Origin: Arthrobacter sp. TPD3018
GTDB lineage: Bacteria > Pseudomonadota > Alphaproteobacteria > Sphingomonadales > Sphingomonadaceae
Direction: 5' to 3'
Length of the DNA stretch: 64,000 bases
Assembly (NCBI GenBank): GCA_003075315.1
Contig: QDFQ01000003.1
Coordinates: 248,001-312,000, forward strand
Positions 19,667-29,435 of the stretch are shown piece after piece (position 1 is the first letter of the stretch; each line of letters opens with the position of its first letter). The notes under the pieces were generated by a model, which was given only the letters and a program-made list of their open reading frames with translations, searched no databases and was not told the origin of the DNA. A program made the translations under genes and the position numbers.

Positions 19667-19700
19667 GAATAGGGGCGGGCAGAACCCCGCCCCTATTCTT
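19667..19700 (+). terminator. Rho-independent terminator after tal
   Basis: The 13-bp perfect stem GAATAGGGGCGGG / CCCGCCCCTATTC has a six-base loop and is followed by TT. It begins just after the tal stop. Confidence 0.8.
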
Positions 19701-19701
19701 C

Positions 19702-19805
19702 GTCACCCCGGACTCGTTCCGGTGTCCACCGGACCGCACGGGAAAGGCTCTAGTCTCTAGCCCTTCTCTGGCCGCAGAGTGGATCCCGGAACAGTCCGGG
19801 GCGAC
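19702..19805. repeat. Inverted-repeat element, family R1 copy b
   Basis: The outer arm GTCACCCCGGACTCGTTCCG pairs with an end segment GGAACAGTCCGGGGCGAC; one base is lost and some are changed relative to copy a. It lies between tal and gnd. Confidence 0.85.
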
Positions 19806-19828
19806 GAGAGGAAAACACCCTCCTCGGC

Positions 19829-19886
19829 GCGACTTTTGTGACTTTCCGCAGTCCCCCCCCCAGGTGCGACTTTTGTGACCTTCCGC
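19829..19886. repeat. Pair of direct repeats GCGACTTTTGTGAC upstream of gnd
   Basis: The 21-base units at 19829 to 19849 and 19866 to 19886 differ at one base. They are spaced 37 bp apart with a run of nine C between them. The second ends 90 bp before the gnd start, in the expected promoter region. Confidence 0.7.
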
Positions 19887-19975
19887 CCCGCGTCCGGCAA
19901 ATCGAACCGCCAGCGCAACAACTCCGGCCGCTCCGGGTTCTACCCTCCATCAACCCCATCCGCAGGACAGCAGAT

Positions 19976-20959
19976 ATGAAGATCGGACTGATCGGCCTCG
20001 GCCGCATGGGCGGCAACATCGCACGGCGGCTGATGAAGGCGGGCCATCAGGTCGTCGTCTACGATCGCAGCGCGGAGGCAGTGGACAAGCTGGCGGGTGA
20101 AGGCGCGATTGCGGCCAGTTCGCTCGACGACGTCCGCGGCAAGCTCGATACGCCCGCGATCTGGTGGGTCATGCTCCCCGCCGGCGGCCCGACCGAGGAT
20201 ACGATCGCTGCGATCGGCGAGGGCGCCAAGGCCGGCGACGTCGTCATCGACGGCGGCAATACCTTCTATAAGGACGACATCCGCCGCGCGAAGGGACTGG
20301 CGGACAAGGGCGTCCATTATGTCGACGTCGGCACCTCGGGCGGCGTCTGGGGCCTGGAGCGGGGCTATTGCATGATGATCGGCGGCGATGATGACACCGT
20401 CACGATGCTCGATCCGATCTTCGATGCGCTCGCCCCGGGCCTCGGCACGATCGAGCGCACGCCGGGCCGCATCGCCGGCCAGGCCGATCCGCGCGCCGAA
20501 AAGGGCTATATCCATGCCGGGCCCGCGGGTGCCGGGCACTTCGTCAAGATGGTCCACAACGGCATCGAATATGGCCTGATGCAGGCCTATGCCGAGGGCT
20601 TCGATATTCTGAAGTCGAAGAACAGCGACAAATTGCCCGAGGACGAGCGCTTCGACCTCAACATGACCGACATCGCCGAGGTCTGGCGCCGCGGCAGCGT
20701 CATCTCGTCATGGCTGCTCGATCTAACGGCCATTGCGCTGGCCAAGGACGGCGAGCTGCAGGGCTTCTCCGGCAGCGTCGCGGATTCGGGCGAGGGCCAG
20801 TGGACGATCGACGCCGCGATGGAGGAAAAGGTGCCCGCCAACGTGCTCACCGCCTCGCTTTTTGCGCGATACCGCAGCCGCATTGAACATACCTATGGCG
20901 ACAAAGTCTTGTCGGCCATGCGATTCGGCTTCGGCGGGCACGTCGAGATGCCGCAGTGA
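19976..20959 (+). CDS. gnd: 6-phosphogluconate dehydrogenase, decarboxylating (short type)
   Basis: The start ATG 19976 gives 327 residues. [21 protein letters not shown] is the Rossmann NAD(P) loop. [23 protein letters not shown] and [27 protein letters not shown] carry the substrate site and catalytic Lys. Length fits the 300- to 330-residue GndA/YqeC class, which is usually NAD-preferring, not the 470-residue enteric enzyme. It oxidatively decarboxylates 6-phosphogluconate to ribulose 5-phosphate, feeding rpiA and tkt nearby. It overlaps the next gene by four bases (GTGA). Confidence 0.94.
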   Translation: MKIGLIGLGRMGGNIARRLMKAGHQVVVYDRSAEAVDKLAGEGAIAASSLDDVRGKLDTPAIWWVMLPAGGPTEDTIAAIGEGAKAGDVVIDGGNTFYKDDIRRAKGLADKGVHYVDVGTSGGVWGLERGYCMMIGGDDDTVTMLDPIFDALAPGLGTIERTPGRIAGQADPRAEKGYIHAGPAGAGHFVKMVHNGIEYGLMQAYAEGFDILKSKNSDKLPEDERFDLNMTDIAEVWRRGSVISSWLLDLTAIALAKDGELQGFSGSVADSGEGQWTIDAAMEEKVPANVLTASLFARYRSRIEHTYGDKVLSAMRFGFGGHVEMPQ

Positions 20960-21786
20960 GCGATGGCGTGAAGCCCATCGCCCTCGTCGTGTCCGACATC
21001 GACGGCACGTTGGTCGACAAGCAGAAGAAACTGACCGCCGCGACCACCGCGGCGGTCTCGCGATTGGAAGATGCCGGGGTCGGCTTCACCGTCATCAGCG
21101 CGCGGCCGATTTCCGGCATCCTGCCGATCGTCGAGACGCTGGGGCTCGACGGGCCGATGGCGGCGTTCAACGGCGGCATCCTGTTCAAGCGCGATGGCAC
21201 GATCACCGAGCATCACGTCATCGACGAAGCCGTGGCCCGCGGCGTGATGGCCATCGCGGCGGATAGCCCTGTCGATCTGTGGGTTTTTGCCGACGACCGT
21301 TGGTACGCCTCGACCGACCAGGGCGAGCATGTGGCGCACGAGCGGCTGGCGTCCAATCAGGCCCCGATCGTCACGAACGATTTCGGCGATCTGCTGACCC
21401 GTGCCGACAAGATCACCTTCGTCAGCGACGACGCGCCGATGCTCAGCGACCTGGCCGACCGCTGCAAGGCGGCGCATGGCGATGACGCGACGATCGTGCA
21501 GAGCCAGGTCTATTACCTCGACGTGACCGCACTGGCCGCCAACAAGGGCGACGGTCTGGTCGCGCTCGCCGCGGCGTTCGACCAACCGCTGGATGCGATT
21601 GCTGCACTCGGCGACCAGTTCAACGACGTGCCGATGCTGGAGCGCGCCGGCCTGTCGATTGCGATGGGCAACGCCCCCGATCCGGTGAAGGCGCGCGCCG
21701 ATCACGTTACCACTGCCAACGATGCCGATGGCGTCGCCCATGCCATCGACACTATCATCCTTCCCCGTACCGGAGCTTCCGAATGA
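20956..21786 (+). CDS. Cof-type HAD phosphatase
   Basis: The 276-residue protein starts at GTG 20956 inside the gnd stop. HAD motif I is [14 protein letters not shown], motif II/III elements are in the middle, and motif IV is [25 protein letters not shown], matching the Cof/type IIB subfamily. These enzymes dephosphorylate sugar phosphates or similar metabolites in the cytoplasm. Coupling to gnd and to a second HAD gene suggests sugar-phosphate clearance. The actual substrate is unknown. Confidence 0.9.
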   Translation: MSDGVKPIALVVSDIDGTLVDKQKKLTAATTAAVSRLEDAGVGFTVISARPISGILPIVETLGLDGPMAAFNGGILFKRDGTITEHHVIDEAVARGVMAIAADSPVDLWVFADDRWYASTDQGEHVAHERLASNQAPIVTNDFGDLLTRADKITFVSDDAPMLSDLADRCKAAHGDDATIVQSQVYYLDVTALAANKGDGLVALAAAFDQPLDAIAALGDQFNDVPMLERAGLSIAMGNAPDPVKARADHVTTANDADGVAHAIDTIILPRTGASE

Positions 21787-22529
21787 AACAGCTGATTGCC
21801 TTCGACCTCGATGGAACGCTGGCCGAGAGCAAGCAGCCCTTGCAGGAACCGATGGGCGAAGCCCTCGCCGACCTGCTCGGCGTGGCGCATGTGGCGGTCA
21901 TTTCGGGCGGTGACTGGCCGCAGTTCCAGAAGCAGGTGGCGAGTCGGCTGCCGGCGCGTGCCGACCTTTCCAAGCTGTGGCTGATGCCGACGACGGGCAC
22001 CAAGCTGTACGTCCACCGCGAGGGCGAATGGCAGACGGTCTATGCCGAGCTGTTCGACGATGCGACCAAGGCGAAGATCCTGAAGGCGTTCGACGAATCG
22101 CTCGAGGCGACGGGTTTCGTCCCCGAAAAGACCTGGGGCGAGCGGATCGAGGATCGCGGCAGCCAGATCACCTTCTCCGCGCTGGGCCAGGAAGCGCCGG
22201 TCGCCGAAAAGGAACATTGGGACCCCAAGTTCGAGAAGCGCAAGGTCATCCAGGCCGATCTGAAGCAGCGCCTGCCGGGCCTGTCGATCAACATGGGCGG
22301 CGCGACGTCGATCGACATCACGCAGGAAGGCGTCGACAAGGCCTATGGCCTGAAGAAGCTGCGTGACGAGAGCGGCATTCCGCTCGACGCGATGATGTTC
22401 ATCGGCGACGCCATTTTCCCCGGCGGTAACGATTATCCGGCGAAGGAGCTGGGGCTGGACACGGTGCGCGTCCGCGATCCGGAAGAAACGATCTCGGTCG
22501 TCACGGCGATCGTCGCCTGCCAGAAGTAA
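21783..22529 (+). CDS. HAD-IIB protein resembling eukaryote-type phosphomannomutase
   Basis: The 248-residue product overlaps the Cof gene by four bases. Motif I is AFDLDGTLAESKQPL. The C-terminal motif MMFIGDAIFPGGNDYPAKELGLDTVRVRDP is the signature of the alpha-PMM (PMM1/PMM2-type) branch, and the cap region with WDPKFEKRKVIQADLKQRLPGLSINMGGATSIDIT fits too. It may convert mannose 6-phosphate to mannose 1-phosphate or act as a phosphatase. This HAD-type mutase is uncommon compared with the usual bacterial alpha-D-phosphohexomutase. Confidence 0.85.
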   Translation: MKQLIAFDLDGTLAESKQPLQEPMGEALADLLGVAHVAVISGGDWPQFQKQVASRLPARADLSKLWLMPTTGTKLYVHREGEWQTVYAELFDDATKAKILKAFDESLEATGFVPEKTWGERIEDRGSQITFSALGQEAPVAEKEHWDPKFEKRKVIQADLKQRLPGLSINMGGATSIDITQEGVDKAYGLKKLRDESGIPLDAMMFIGDAIFPGGNDYPAKELGLDTVRVRDPEETISVVTAIVACQK

Positions 22530-22556
22530 ATTCACCGCGGGGTGCGGCGGACCCGG

Positions 22557-22856
22557 TCAGTCCGGGCGCCGCACCCGTTCGGTCAGGACAATTTCGCCCT
22601 CGACCTCGATCTCCTCGTCATCCGACAGGTCGGATGTATCGGGCATCTCGAACTCGGCGCTCCAGTCGTAGATTTTCGCGAGACCGCCATCGATCCAGAC
22701 GCGCACGGCGCCGCTGGTAATCTCTCCTCCCATCGCACCGACGAAATCCGCGACGAGGTTCTCGGCCGCCGATTCGTGATCCGTCGCGCCGGGAATGCTA
22801 GCCGGCGTCATCGGCTCGTCCATCTCGATCAGCTGTGCCCAGAAGCGTTTGGCCAT
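22557..22856 (-). CDS. Small acidic protein, unknown
   Basis: The start ATG 22856 (MAKRFWAQLIEMDEPMTPAS) is preceded by AAGGGA. The 99-residue product is acidic in its second half (DTSDLSDDEEIEVEGEIVL), has no signal or membrane span, and has mixed alpha/beta character. I recognise no family. It is convergent with the HAD gene and lies downstream of glnA on the same strand, separated by about 300 bp of structured DNA. Confidence 0.65.
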   Translation of the reverse strand: MAKRFWAQLIEMDEPMTPASIPGATDHESAAENLVADFVGAMGGEITSGAVRVWIDGGLAKIYDWSAEFEMPDTSDLSDDEEIEVEGEIVLTERVRRPD

Positions 22857-23155
22857 CGTCGTCGTCCCTTGCCTTGGCATTGTTCCGACCGAAGCGAGTC
22901 GGGAATGCGATCGAGGCGGCGGTAGCGAGGGCGGGGCGTGTAGGACAGCCCTATCGGTTTTCTGCAGCGTTATGAGAGGGTTGGGCTGCTGGTCGTCCAA
23001 TCCCAACGAGAGAGGGGCGCTGGATCTGGTCCGGCGCCCCTCTCTTTTGTCTCGAGCGGCGGCGTGGCGGAGCCACGCCGTCAGTCCTCGGCATTGCCGA
23101 GGCTGGCCGACAGCGCCTGTGCGGCTTTGCCGCACCGCGTGCCGGCCCGGCACGC
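22857..23155. other. Structured gene-free stretch between glnA and the small acidic gene
   Basis: No coding region is supported. It holds a GTGTAGGACAG motif (from 22938) also found upstream of glnB, a forward-oriented terminator (23008 to 23048), and four stem-loops (23060 to 23155) running into the glnA stop. Confidence 0.7.
23008..23048 (+). terminator. Strong forward-strand terminator with no assigned gene
   Basis: GAGAGGGGCGC (23010 to 23020) pairs with GCGCCCCTCTC (23034 to 23044) and is followed by TTTT. No annotated forward gene ends here; the nearest, at 22529, is almost 500 bp away. It may end a small RNA. Confidence 0.75.
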
Positions 23156-23165
23156 TCAGGCGCTG
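23060..23165 (-). other. Four stem-loops at the 3' end of glnA
   Basis: Perfect stems with three-base loops lie at 23060-23080 (9 bp), 23086-23102 (7 bp), 23119-23135 (7 bp) and 23137-23155 (8 bp). The last two are enclosed by CAGCGCCTG (23111 to 23119) and CAGGCGCTG (23157 to 23165), which includes the glnA stop codon. There is no T-run. They probably stabilise or terminate the glnA transcript. Confidence 0.75.
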
Positions 23166-24565
23166 TAATACATATCGTATTCGACCGGGCTGGGGGTCAT
23201 TTCCCAGCGCGCGACTTCGCCGCGCTTGATCTCGATATAGGCTTCGATCTGATCCTTCGAGAACACGTCGCCCTTCAGCAGGAAGTCGTGGTCGGCGGCC
23301 AGGCTGTCGAGCGCCTCGCGGAGCGACCCGCAGACGGTCGGGACCTGGGCGAGCTCTGCCGGCGGCAGATCGTACAGGTTCTTGTCCATCGCCTCGCCCG
23401 GATGGATCTTGTTCTGGATGCCGTCCATGCCCGCCATCATCAGCGCCGCATAGGCGAGATAGGGGTTGGCCATTGCGTCCGGGAAGCGGACTTCGACGCG
23501 CTTCGCCTTGGGACCGGTGCCGTAGGGGATGCGGCACGAGGCCGAGCGGTTGCGCGCCGAATAGGCGAGCAGCACCGGCGCTTCGTAACCTGGTACCAGA
23601 CGCTTGTAGCTGTTGGTGGTCGGGTTGGTGAAGGCGTTGACCGCCTTGGCATGCTTGATGATGCCGCCGATGAAGTACAGGCACATCTCGGACAGGCCGG
23701 CATAGCCTTCGCCCGCGAACAGCGGGGTCTTGCCGCTCCAGATCGAGAAGTGGGTGTGCATGCCCGAGCCGTTATCTTCCTTGATCGGCTTGGGCATGAA
23801 GGTGGCCGACTTGCCATAGGCATGCGCGACCTGGTGCACGACGTACTTGTAGATCTGCATGCGGTCGGCGGTCTGCGTCAGCGTGCCGAAGGTCAGGCCC
23901 AGCTCGTGCTGCGCGGCCGCGACTTCGTGGTGATGCTTGTCGCAGGGCAGGCCCATTTCGAGCATCGTCGACACCATCTCGCCGCGGATGTCGACCGCCG
24001 AGTCGACGGGCGCGACCGGGAAATAACCGCCCTTTGCGCGCGGACGGTGACCGAGGTTGCCGCCTTCATATTCGCGGCCAGTGTTGGTCGGCAGCTCGAT
24101 ATCGTCGATCTTGAAGTAGGATTCGGCGTAGTTCGTGTCGAACTGCACGTTGTCGAACATGAAGAATTCGGCTTCCGGGCCGACATACACGGTGTCGCCG
24201 ACGCCGGTGGTCTTCAGATACGCCTCGGCGCGCTTGGCGGTCGAGCGCGGATCACGGGCGTAGAGTTCGCCGGTCGAGGGTTCGACGACGTCGCAGAACA
24301 CGATCAGCATCGGGGTGGCCGAGAACGGATCGGTGTAGATCGCGTCGAGATCGGGCTTGAGCACCATGTCCGACTCGTTGATCGCCTTCCAGCCCTCGAT
24401 CGAGGAGCCGTCGAACATCAGGCCGTCGGTGAATTCGTCTTCACCCATGATGCTGGCGACCATGGTGAGGTGCTGCCACTTGCCCTTGGGGTCGGTGAAG
24501 CGCAGATCGACCCACTCGATCTCCTCTTCCTTGATCTTGTTCAGGATGTCGTTGGCGGTCGCCAT
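23156..24565 (-). CDS. glnA: Glutamine synthetase, type I
   Basis: The 469-residue length is exactly that of GlnA type I; the start [20 protein letters not shown] is chosen over an upstream in-frame Met for that reason. Visible signatures are [17 protein letters not shown], the metal-site region [11 protein letters not shown], and the ATP-site region [18 protein letters not shown]. The adenylylation-site segment near the C-terminus reads NLYDLPPAE, with the Tyr in NLYDLP, so GlnE control is likely. It makes glutamine from glutamate and ammonia. PII (glnB) lies directly upstream on the same strand, 129 bp away. Confidence 0.98.
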   Translation of the reverse strand: MATANDILNKIKEEEIEWVDLRFTDPKGKWQHLTMVASIMGEDEFTDGLMFDGSSIEGWKAINESDMVLKPDLDAIYTDPFSATPMLIVFCDVVEPSTGELYARDPRSTAKRAEAYLKTTGVGDTVYVGPEAEFFMFDNVQFDTNYAESYFKIDDIELPTNTGREYEGGNLGHRPRAKGGYFPVAPVDSAVDIRGEMVSTMLEMGLPCDKHHHEVAAAQHELGLTFGTLTQTADRMQIYKYVVHQVAHAYGKSATFMPKPIKEDNGSGMHTHFSIWSGKTPLFAGEGYAGLSEMCLYFIGGIIKHAKAVNAFTNPTTNSYKRLVPGYEAPVLLAYSARNRSASCRIPYGTGPKAKRVEVRFPDAMANPYLAYAALMMAGMDGIQNKIHPGEAMDKNLYDLPPAELAQVPTVCGSLREALDSLAADHDFLLKGDVFSKDQIEAYIEIKRGEVARWEMTPSPVEYDMYYSA

Positions 24566-24694
24566 GGGAAGCCCTTTGCTCTGGTAATGACCCGGCCGTG
24601 ACCGGAAGGATGTTGCGTCGCGGGCGTGCCAATCACACAGATTGTTGCGCCGCGTCAAATGACGAAGATGTCAGATCGCGTGATTGTGCATGAT

Positions 24695-25546
<852 letters not shown>

Positions 25547-25571
25547 CTAGAGCCGCTCGGCTAGCCAGTCT

Positions 25572-25597
25572 GGATTCCCGCCTTCGCGGGAATGACG
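25572..25597. repeat. Family R3 stem (GGATTCCCGCC...GGGAATGAC)
   Basis: The short palindromic stem TTCCCGCCTTCGCGGGAA has the trailing TGAC found in the other copies at 31199 and 36512. Confidence 0.8.
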
Positions 25598-25619
25598 AAT
25601 GGGGAGGCGGCGGCGCGCC

Positions 25620-25955
25620 TCAAAGTATCTCGCGCACCTTGTCGGCGGGGCGGGCAAGGACGACGCCCTTGTCGGTTTCGACGAGCGGGCGCTGGATGAG
25701 GATCGGGTTGATCGCCATCGCTTCGAGGATGGTCGCATCGTCGGCGTCGGCCAGCGCCTTCGCATCGGGTTCGGTCATGCGCAGCCCCTCGCGCGGGGTG
25801 ATGCCCGCGGCGGCGTAAAGCCGCGACAGGTCGGCGACGGTCGGCGGGTGCTTGAGATATTCGATCACCGTGACATCGGCGCCGGCCTCTTCGAGGAGGG
25901 CGAGGGTGCTGCGCGACGTGCCGCAGCGCGGGTTGTGGTAGATGGTGGCGTGCAT
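25620..25955 (-). CDS. arsC: Arsenate reductase, glutaredoxin-coupled (ArsC family)
   Basis: The 111-residue product from ATG 25955 (MHATIYHNPRCGTSRSTLALLEE) has the thioredoxin-fold ArsC start YHNPRCGTSRSTL with the catalytic Cys. Family features follow: IEYLKHPPT, then the TEPDAKALADADDATILEAMAINPILIQRPLV block with the cis-Pro and QRP motif. It probably reduces arsenate using glutathione and glutaredoxin. Without an arsR/arsB neighbour it could be an ArsC-like (YfgD) protein with another substrate. Confidence 0.88.
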   Translation of the reverse strand: MHATIYHNPRCGTSRSTLALLEEAGADVTVIEYLKHPPTVADLSRLYAAAGITPREGLRMTEPDAKALADADDATILEAMAINPILIQRPLVETDKGVVLARPADKVREIL

Positions 25956-26027
25956 GACGGCGGGTGTAGCGCGGTTCGGCGGGCTGCGGGAGGGCGTCGT
26001 GCCTGAGTCCAGAGCCCCGCGGACCGC

Positions 26028-26059
26028 AAAAAGGGCGGCGCATGTGCGATGCGCCGCCC
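26028..26059 (-). terminator. Terminator after the HdeA-like gene
   Basis: GGGCGGCGCAT and ATGCGCCGCCC form an 11-bp perfect stem with a five-base loop. On the reverse strand it is followed by TTTTT (26028 to 26032). Confidence 0.85.
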
Positions 26060-26083
26060 CCTTCACCGGGCCGAGTGAGGCGA

Positions 26084-26467
26084 TCAGCCCTTGGTACGCG
26101 CGGCCTTCATGGCGTTGCGTACGGCGGTGAGGAAGTGGTTGCCGGGCTGCGCCTTGCACTGCTGCACGACGATCGGCACGACATTCTCGACGCCGTCGAG
26201 CGTCACGGTCGGGTGCGGCTTGCCCTTCGGACCGTAATTGGCGGCATAGACGACCGCCTGCGGGCGGAAGCTTTCGTCGAGCAGACCGAAGTCGCCGCAG
26301 GTCACGGTTTCGAGATGCTTGCCCTGCTTGAGCAGGTCGACATGGCGGACTTCGCCGCTGCGGCTGGGAATAGTCGCCTTTTCCTGCACTTGCAGCGGCG
26401 CTGCAACTGCAGTCGAGGAAACGGCGAGTAGCGCACAGGCGGCGATCGTGCCAAACATCCGGGTCAT
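26084..26467 (-). CDS. HdeA-like periplasmic protein
   Basis: The 127-residue product has a signal peptide (about 1 to 22, ending AVAA). The mature part matches the HdeA pattern: TCGDFGLLDESFRPQAVVYAAN, then VVPIVVQQCKAQPGNHFLTAVRNAM. The two Cys positions form the disulfide of HdeA/HdeB acid chaperones. HdeA binds unfolded periplasmic proteins at low pH. It is a single gene with its own terminator and a possible stress promoter, which agrees with a stress role. Confidence 0.75.
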   Translation of the reverse strand: MTRMFGTIAACALLAVSSTAVAAPLQVQEKATIPSRSGEVRHVDLLKQGKHLETVTCGDFGLLDESFRPQAVVYAANYGPKGKPHPTVTLDGVENVVPIVVQQCKAQPGNHFLTAVRNAMKAARTKG

Positions 26468-26532
26468 TTTTCCAGTCTCCCTTCCTTAGAGGCGCTGGTA
26501 AAATGTCTGTATGTCCATATCGGTTTCAATCT

Positions 26533-26557
26533 AACGGCAAATTCATGAAGCCGTTAC
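26533..26557 (-). promoter_or_regulatory. Possible EcfG-type promoter of the HdeA-like gene
   Basis: Read on the reverse strand: GTAAC, 16 bases, CGTT. This is one mismatch from GGAAC-N16-CGTT. It lies about 65 bp before the start codon. Confidence 0.4.
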
Positions 26558-26649
26558 TTAGGCGTCAGCAACGACTGCTGTCTTTAAGTCGTTCAAGTCG
26601 AGAATTGTTTTTGCGCCCCAGGGGTTTGTACGGTGCGGGCGCGTGATCC

Positions 26650-26730
26650 GCCGTTCTGGCGAAGGCCGGGATCTCTCGTGGCACGTGGTGCGCATGCTTG
26701 TCGGGAGATCCCAGCCTTCGCTGGGATGAC
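26650..26730. repeat. Inverted-repeat element, family R2 copy b
   Basis: The left arm GTTCTGGCGAAGGCCGGGAT is diverged; the right arm GATCCCAGCCTTCGCTGGGA plus TGAC is intact. Confidence 0.8.
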
Positions 26731-26794
26731 GTTGGGAGTGGGACGAGTATCGGGTCGGCGTGTCAGGAGGAGGCCGTCCCGCGGACGGCCGCCG

Positions 26795-28159
26795 TCATCC
26801 CTGCTTGGCGAGCCACTCTTCCAGCCACTTGATCGTATAGTCGCCGCGCTGGAATTCGGGATCGTCGAGCAGCGCCCGGTGCAGCGGGATCGTCGTCGTC
26901 GGCCCCTCGATCACGAACTCTTCCAGCGCCCGGCGCAGACGCCGTAAGGCGCCTTCGCGGGTGGTGCCGTAGACGATCAGCTTGGCGATCATGCTGTCGT
27001 AATAGGGCGGCACCTTATAGCCGGCGTAGAGGCCGCTATCGACACGCACGTGCATGCCGCCGGGCGCGTGGAACTGCTTCACCAGGCCCGGCGAGGGGGC
27101 GAAGGTGCGCGGGTCCTCGGCATTGATGCGGCATTCGATCGCATGGCCGCGGAACTGCACGTCTTCCTGACGCAGCGTCAGCGGATGGCCTTCGGCGATG
27201 CGGATCTGTTCGCGGACCAGGTCGAGGCCGGTGATCATTTCCGTCACCGGATGTTCCACCTGCAAACGGGTGTTCATCTCGATGAAGTAGAATTCGCCGT
27301 CTTCCCACAGGAATTCGATCGTGCCGGCGCCGCGATAGCCCATGTCGGCCATCGCCTTGGCACAGACGCTGCCGATGCGTTCGCGATCGGCCTGGCTGAG
27401 CACGGGCGACGGCGCTTCCTCCAGCACCTTCTGGTGGCGGCGCTGCAGCGAGCAGTCGCGCTCGCCGAGATGGATCGCATTGCCGTTACCGTCGCCGAAG
27501 ACCTGGATTTCGATGTGGCGCGGGTTGCCGAGATACTTTTCGAGGTACACCGTGGCGTCGCCGAACGCGGCCTTCGCCTCGCTGCCGGCCTGCTGCATCA
27601 GCGTTTCGAGTTCGTCCTCGGAATGGCACACCTTCATGCCGCGGCCGCCGCCGCCCGACGCCGCCTTGATGATGACGGGATAGCCGGCCTTCGCCGCGAT
27701 CGCCTTGGCTTCGGCGACGTCGCTGATCGCGCCGTCCGAACCGGGCACGAGCGGCAGGCCGAGCGCGCCCGCGGTGCGCTTCGCCTCGATCTTGTCGCCC
27801 ATCGTGCGGATGTGTTCGGGCTTTGGCCCGACGAAGATCAGATTATGCAGCTCGACGATCTCGGCGAAGCGCGCGTTTTCGCTGAGGAACCCGTAGCCCG
27901 GGTGGATCGCGTCGGCGCCGCTGATCTCCGCTGCCGAGATAATGTTCGGGATGTTGAGATAGCTGTCGACCGCGGCGGGCGGCCCGATGCAGACCGCCTC
28001 GTCGGCGAGACGGACGTGCATCGCGTCGGCGTCGGCGGTGGAATGGACCGCGACGGTGCGGATGCCCATCTCGCGGCAGGCGCGGTGGATGCGCAGCGCG
28101 ATCTCGCCGCGGTTGGCGATCAGCAGCTTCTTGATGGGGCGGGTGGCAGTCGAAGTCAC
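26795..28159 (-). CDS. accC: Biotin carboxylase subunit of acetyl-CoA carboxylase
   Basis: The 454-residue ATP-grasp enzyme carboxylates biotin on Acc[22 protein letters not shown] is the N-terminal signature. The Gly-rich ATP loop [13 protein letters not shown], the metal-site [16 protein letters not shown], and [18 protein letters not shown] are all intact. The start is GTG 28159, seven bases after the accB stop; no strong ribosome site is seen, so coupling from accB is likely. It is the third gene of aroQ-accB-accC, a known conserved order. Confidence 0.97.
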   Translation of the reverse strand: MTSTATRPIKKLLIANRGEIALRIHRACREMGIRTVAVHSTADADAMHVRLADEAVCIGPPAAVDSYLNIPNIISAAEISGADAIHPGYGFLSENARFAEIVELHNLIFVGPKPEHIRTMGDKIEAKRTAGALGLPLVPGSDGAISDVAEAKAIAAKAGYPVIIKAASGGGGRGMKVCHSEDELETLMQQAGSEAKAAFGDATVYLEKYLGNPRHIEIQVFGDGNGNAIHLGERDCSLQRRHQKVLEEAPSPVLSQADRERIGSVCAKAMADMGYRGAGTIEFLWEDGEFYFIEMNTRLQVEHPVTEMITGLDLVREQIRIAEGHPLTLRQEDVQFRGHAIECRINAEDPRTFAPSPGLVKQFHAPGGMHVRVDSGLYAGYKVPPYYDSMIAKLIVYGTTREGALRRLRRALEEFVIEGPTTTIPLHRALLDDPEFQRGDYTIKWLEEWLAKQG

Positions 28160-28166
28160 GGGGGCG

Positions 28167-28652
28167 TTACTCGACCACCACGAGCGGCTGGTCGAATTCG
28201 ACCGGCTGGCCGTTTTCGATCAGGATCTGGCGGACGGTGCCCGCGGTAGCGGCGACGATCGGGTTCATGACCTTCATCGCCTCGACGATCAGCAGCGTGT
28301 CGCCGGCCGAGACGCTCTGGCCGACGCTGATGAAGGGCTTCGCGCCCGGCTCGGCGGCGAGATAGGCGGTGCCGACCATCGGCGATTTTACCGCATTGGC
28401 GGACACGGTCGGCGCCATCGCACCGGCTTCGGCCGGCGCGGCGGCCGCGGGGGCGGCAGGCGCTGCAGCGGCGGGCGCGGGTGCATAATGGACGGGCGCG
28501 GCCTGCGGGGCGGCCTTGCGCGCGACGCGGATCTTGCGGTCGCCCTCTTCCACCTCGATCTCGGTCAGATGGGTGGCGTCGAGCAGTTCGGCGAGCTGGC
28601 GCACGAGGTTCACGTCTACCTGCATGGCACCCTGGTTGGTCTGGTCGGTCAT
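28167..28652 (-). CDS. accB: Biotin carboxyl carrier protein
   Basis: The 161-residue protein has an N-terminal domain (1 to about 50), an Ala/Pro-rich linker (50 to 85) and the biotinyl domain, with the biotin-accepting Lys in [46 protein letters not shown] is canonical. It carries carboxybiotin between AccC and the carboxyltransferase for fatty-acid synthesis. It lies 14 bp after aroQ. Confidence 0.97.
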   Translation of the reverse strand: MTDQTNQGAMQVDVNLVRQLAELLDATHLTEIEVEEGDRKIRVARKAAPQAAPVHYAPAPAAAAPAAPAAAAPAEAGAMAPTVSANAVKSPMVGTAYLAAEPGAKPFISVGQSVSAGDTLLIVEAMKVMNPIVAATAGTVRQILIENGQPVEFDQPLVVVE

Positions 28653-28666
28653 GGGAAGGCCTCCTG

Positions 28667-29101
28667 TCAGAAGCGCGCCGCGGCTTCAAGCGCGAGCATG
28701 TAGGAGAGGGCGCCAAAGCCGGCGATCGTGCCTTTTGCGGCACGCCCGACGAAGCTGACGTGGCGGAAATCCTCGCGGGTGTGCGGGTTGGAGAGGTGAA
28801 CCTCTATCACCGGCGTCTTGATGCTCTTGATCGCGTCGTGGACGGCGATCGACGTGTGCGTGAAGGCGCCGGCGTTGAGGATCACCGCCTTCGCGCCGCG
28901 CGCCTGCGCTTCGTGCAGCCAGTCGACCAGGTGCCCTTCGTGGTTGGACTGGCGCATGTCGATGTCGAGGTCGAGTTCGCGGGCGCGGTCTTCGAGCTGG
29001 CCGGCGATGTCGTCGAGCGTATCGTGGCCATAGATCTCCGGCTCTCGCGTGCCGAGCAGGTTCAGGTTCGGGCCGTTGAGGACGTAGATCGTGTCGGTCA
29101 T
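28667..29101 (-). CDS. aroQ: 3-dehydroquinate dehydratase, type II
   Basis: The 144-residue enzyme starts at ATG 29101 ([20 protein letters not shown]); the upstream extension is not conserved-looking. [17 protein letters not shown] contains the catalytic Tyr, [15 protein letters not shown] the substrate loop, [10 protein letters not shown] and [17 protein letters not shown] the remaining active site. It dehydrates 3-dehydroquinate in the shikimate pathway. It heads the operon with accB and accC. Confidence 0.97.
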   Translation of the reverse strand: MTDTIYVLNGPNLNLLGTREPEIYGHDTLDDIAGQLEDRARELDLDIDMRQSNHEGHLVDWLHEAQARGAKAVILNAGAFTHTSIAVHDAIKSIKTPVIEVHLSNPHTREDFRHVSFVGRAAKGTIAGFGALSYMLALEAAARF

Positions 29102-29435
29102 GGGCGGGGTGTATCGTTCTTCCGGGTAGAAGGCGAGGTTTCGCGCGAAGACGTGGGAAGAAGGCGGGTTCACGCGAAGGCGCGAAGACGCGAAGGTGTC
29201 TCGCCCGCGGAAGCGGGCTGTCTCTGATCACTAGCGGCATATAGAGCCGCTTCGCGGCAGCGCGACGCGATCGTCCGGTTCATGGCCCCTCCGCGTCTCC
29301 GCGTCTCCGCGTGACCCGGCTTCTTTGTCTCTTCGCGGCTTCGCGGCTTCGCGTCTTCGCGTGAATCAAGTTCGCAACGGTGGACACGCGGCGTCACGCG
29401 CCTAGATGGGGCACGCATAAGGAGTTTGACGCGTC
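29102..29435. repeat. CGCGAAG-rich repeat region between aroQ and thiSG (R5)
   Basis: About 230 bp (29143 to 29365) is built of short direct repeats: GCGAAGACGCGAAGG units on the left; GCGTCTCCGCGTCTCC and GGCTTCGCGGCTTCGCG units on the right. TTCACGCGAAG on the left and CTTCGCGTGAA on the right make the block an overall inverted repeat. The promoters of both divergent genes must be at its edges. No gene is supported. Confidence 0.75.

Larger units (their letters stand above)
26468..26794. other. Gene-free stretch between accC and the HdeA-like gene
   Basis: It holds the presumed promoter of the HdeA-like gene (26533 to 26557) and an R2 element (26650 to 26730). I see nothing else. Confidence 0.6.

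Noticed and set aside
24566..24694. Sigma-54 promoter for glnA (TGGCACG found on the reverse strand)
   Set aside because: The GC dinucleotide is not at the required 10-base spacing from GG.
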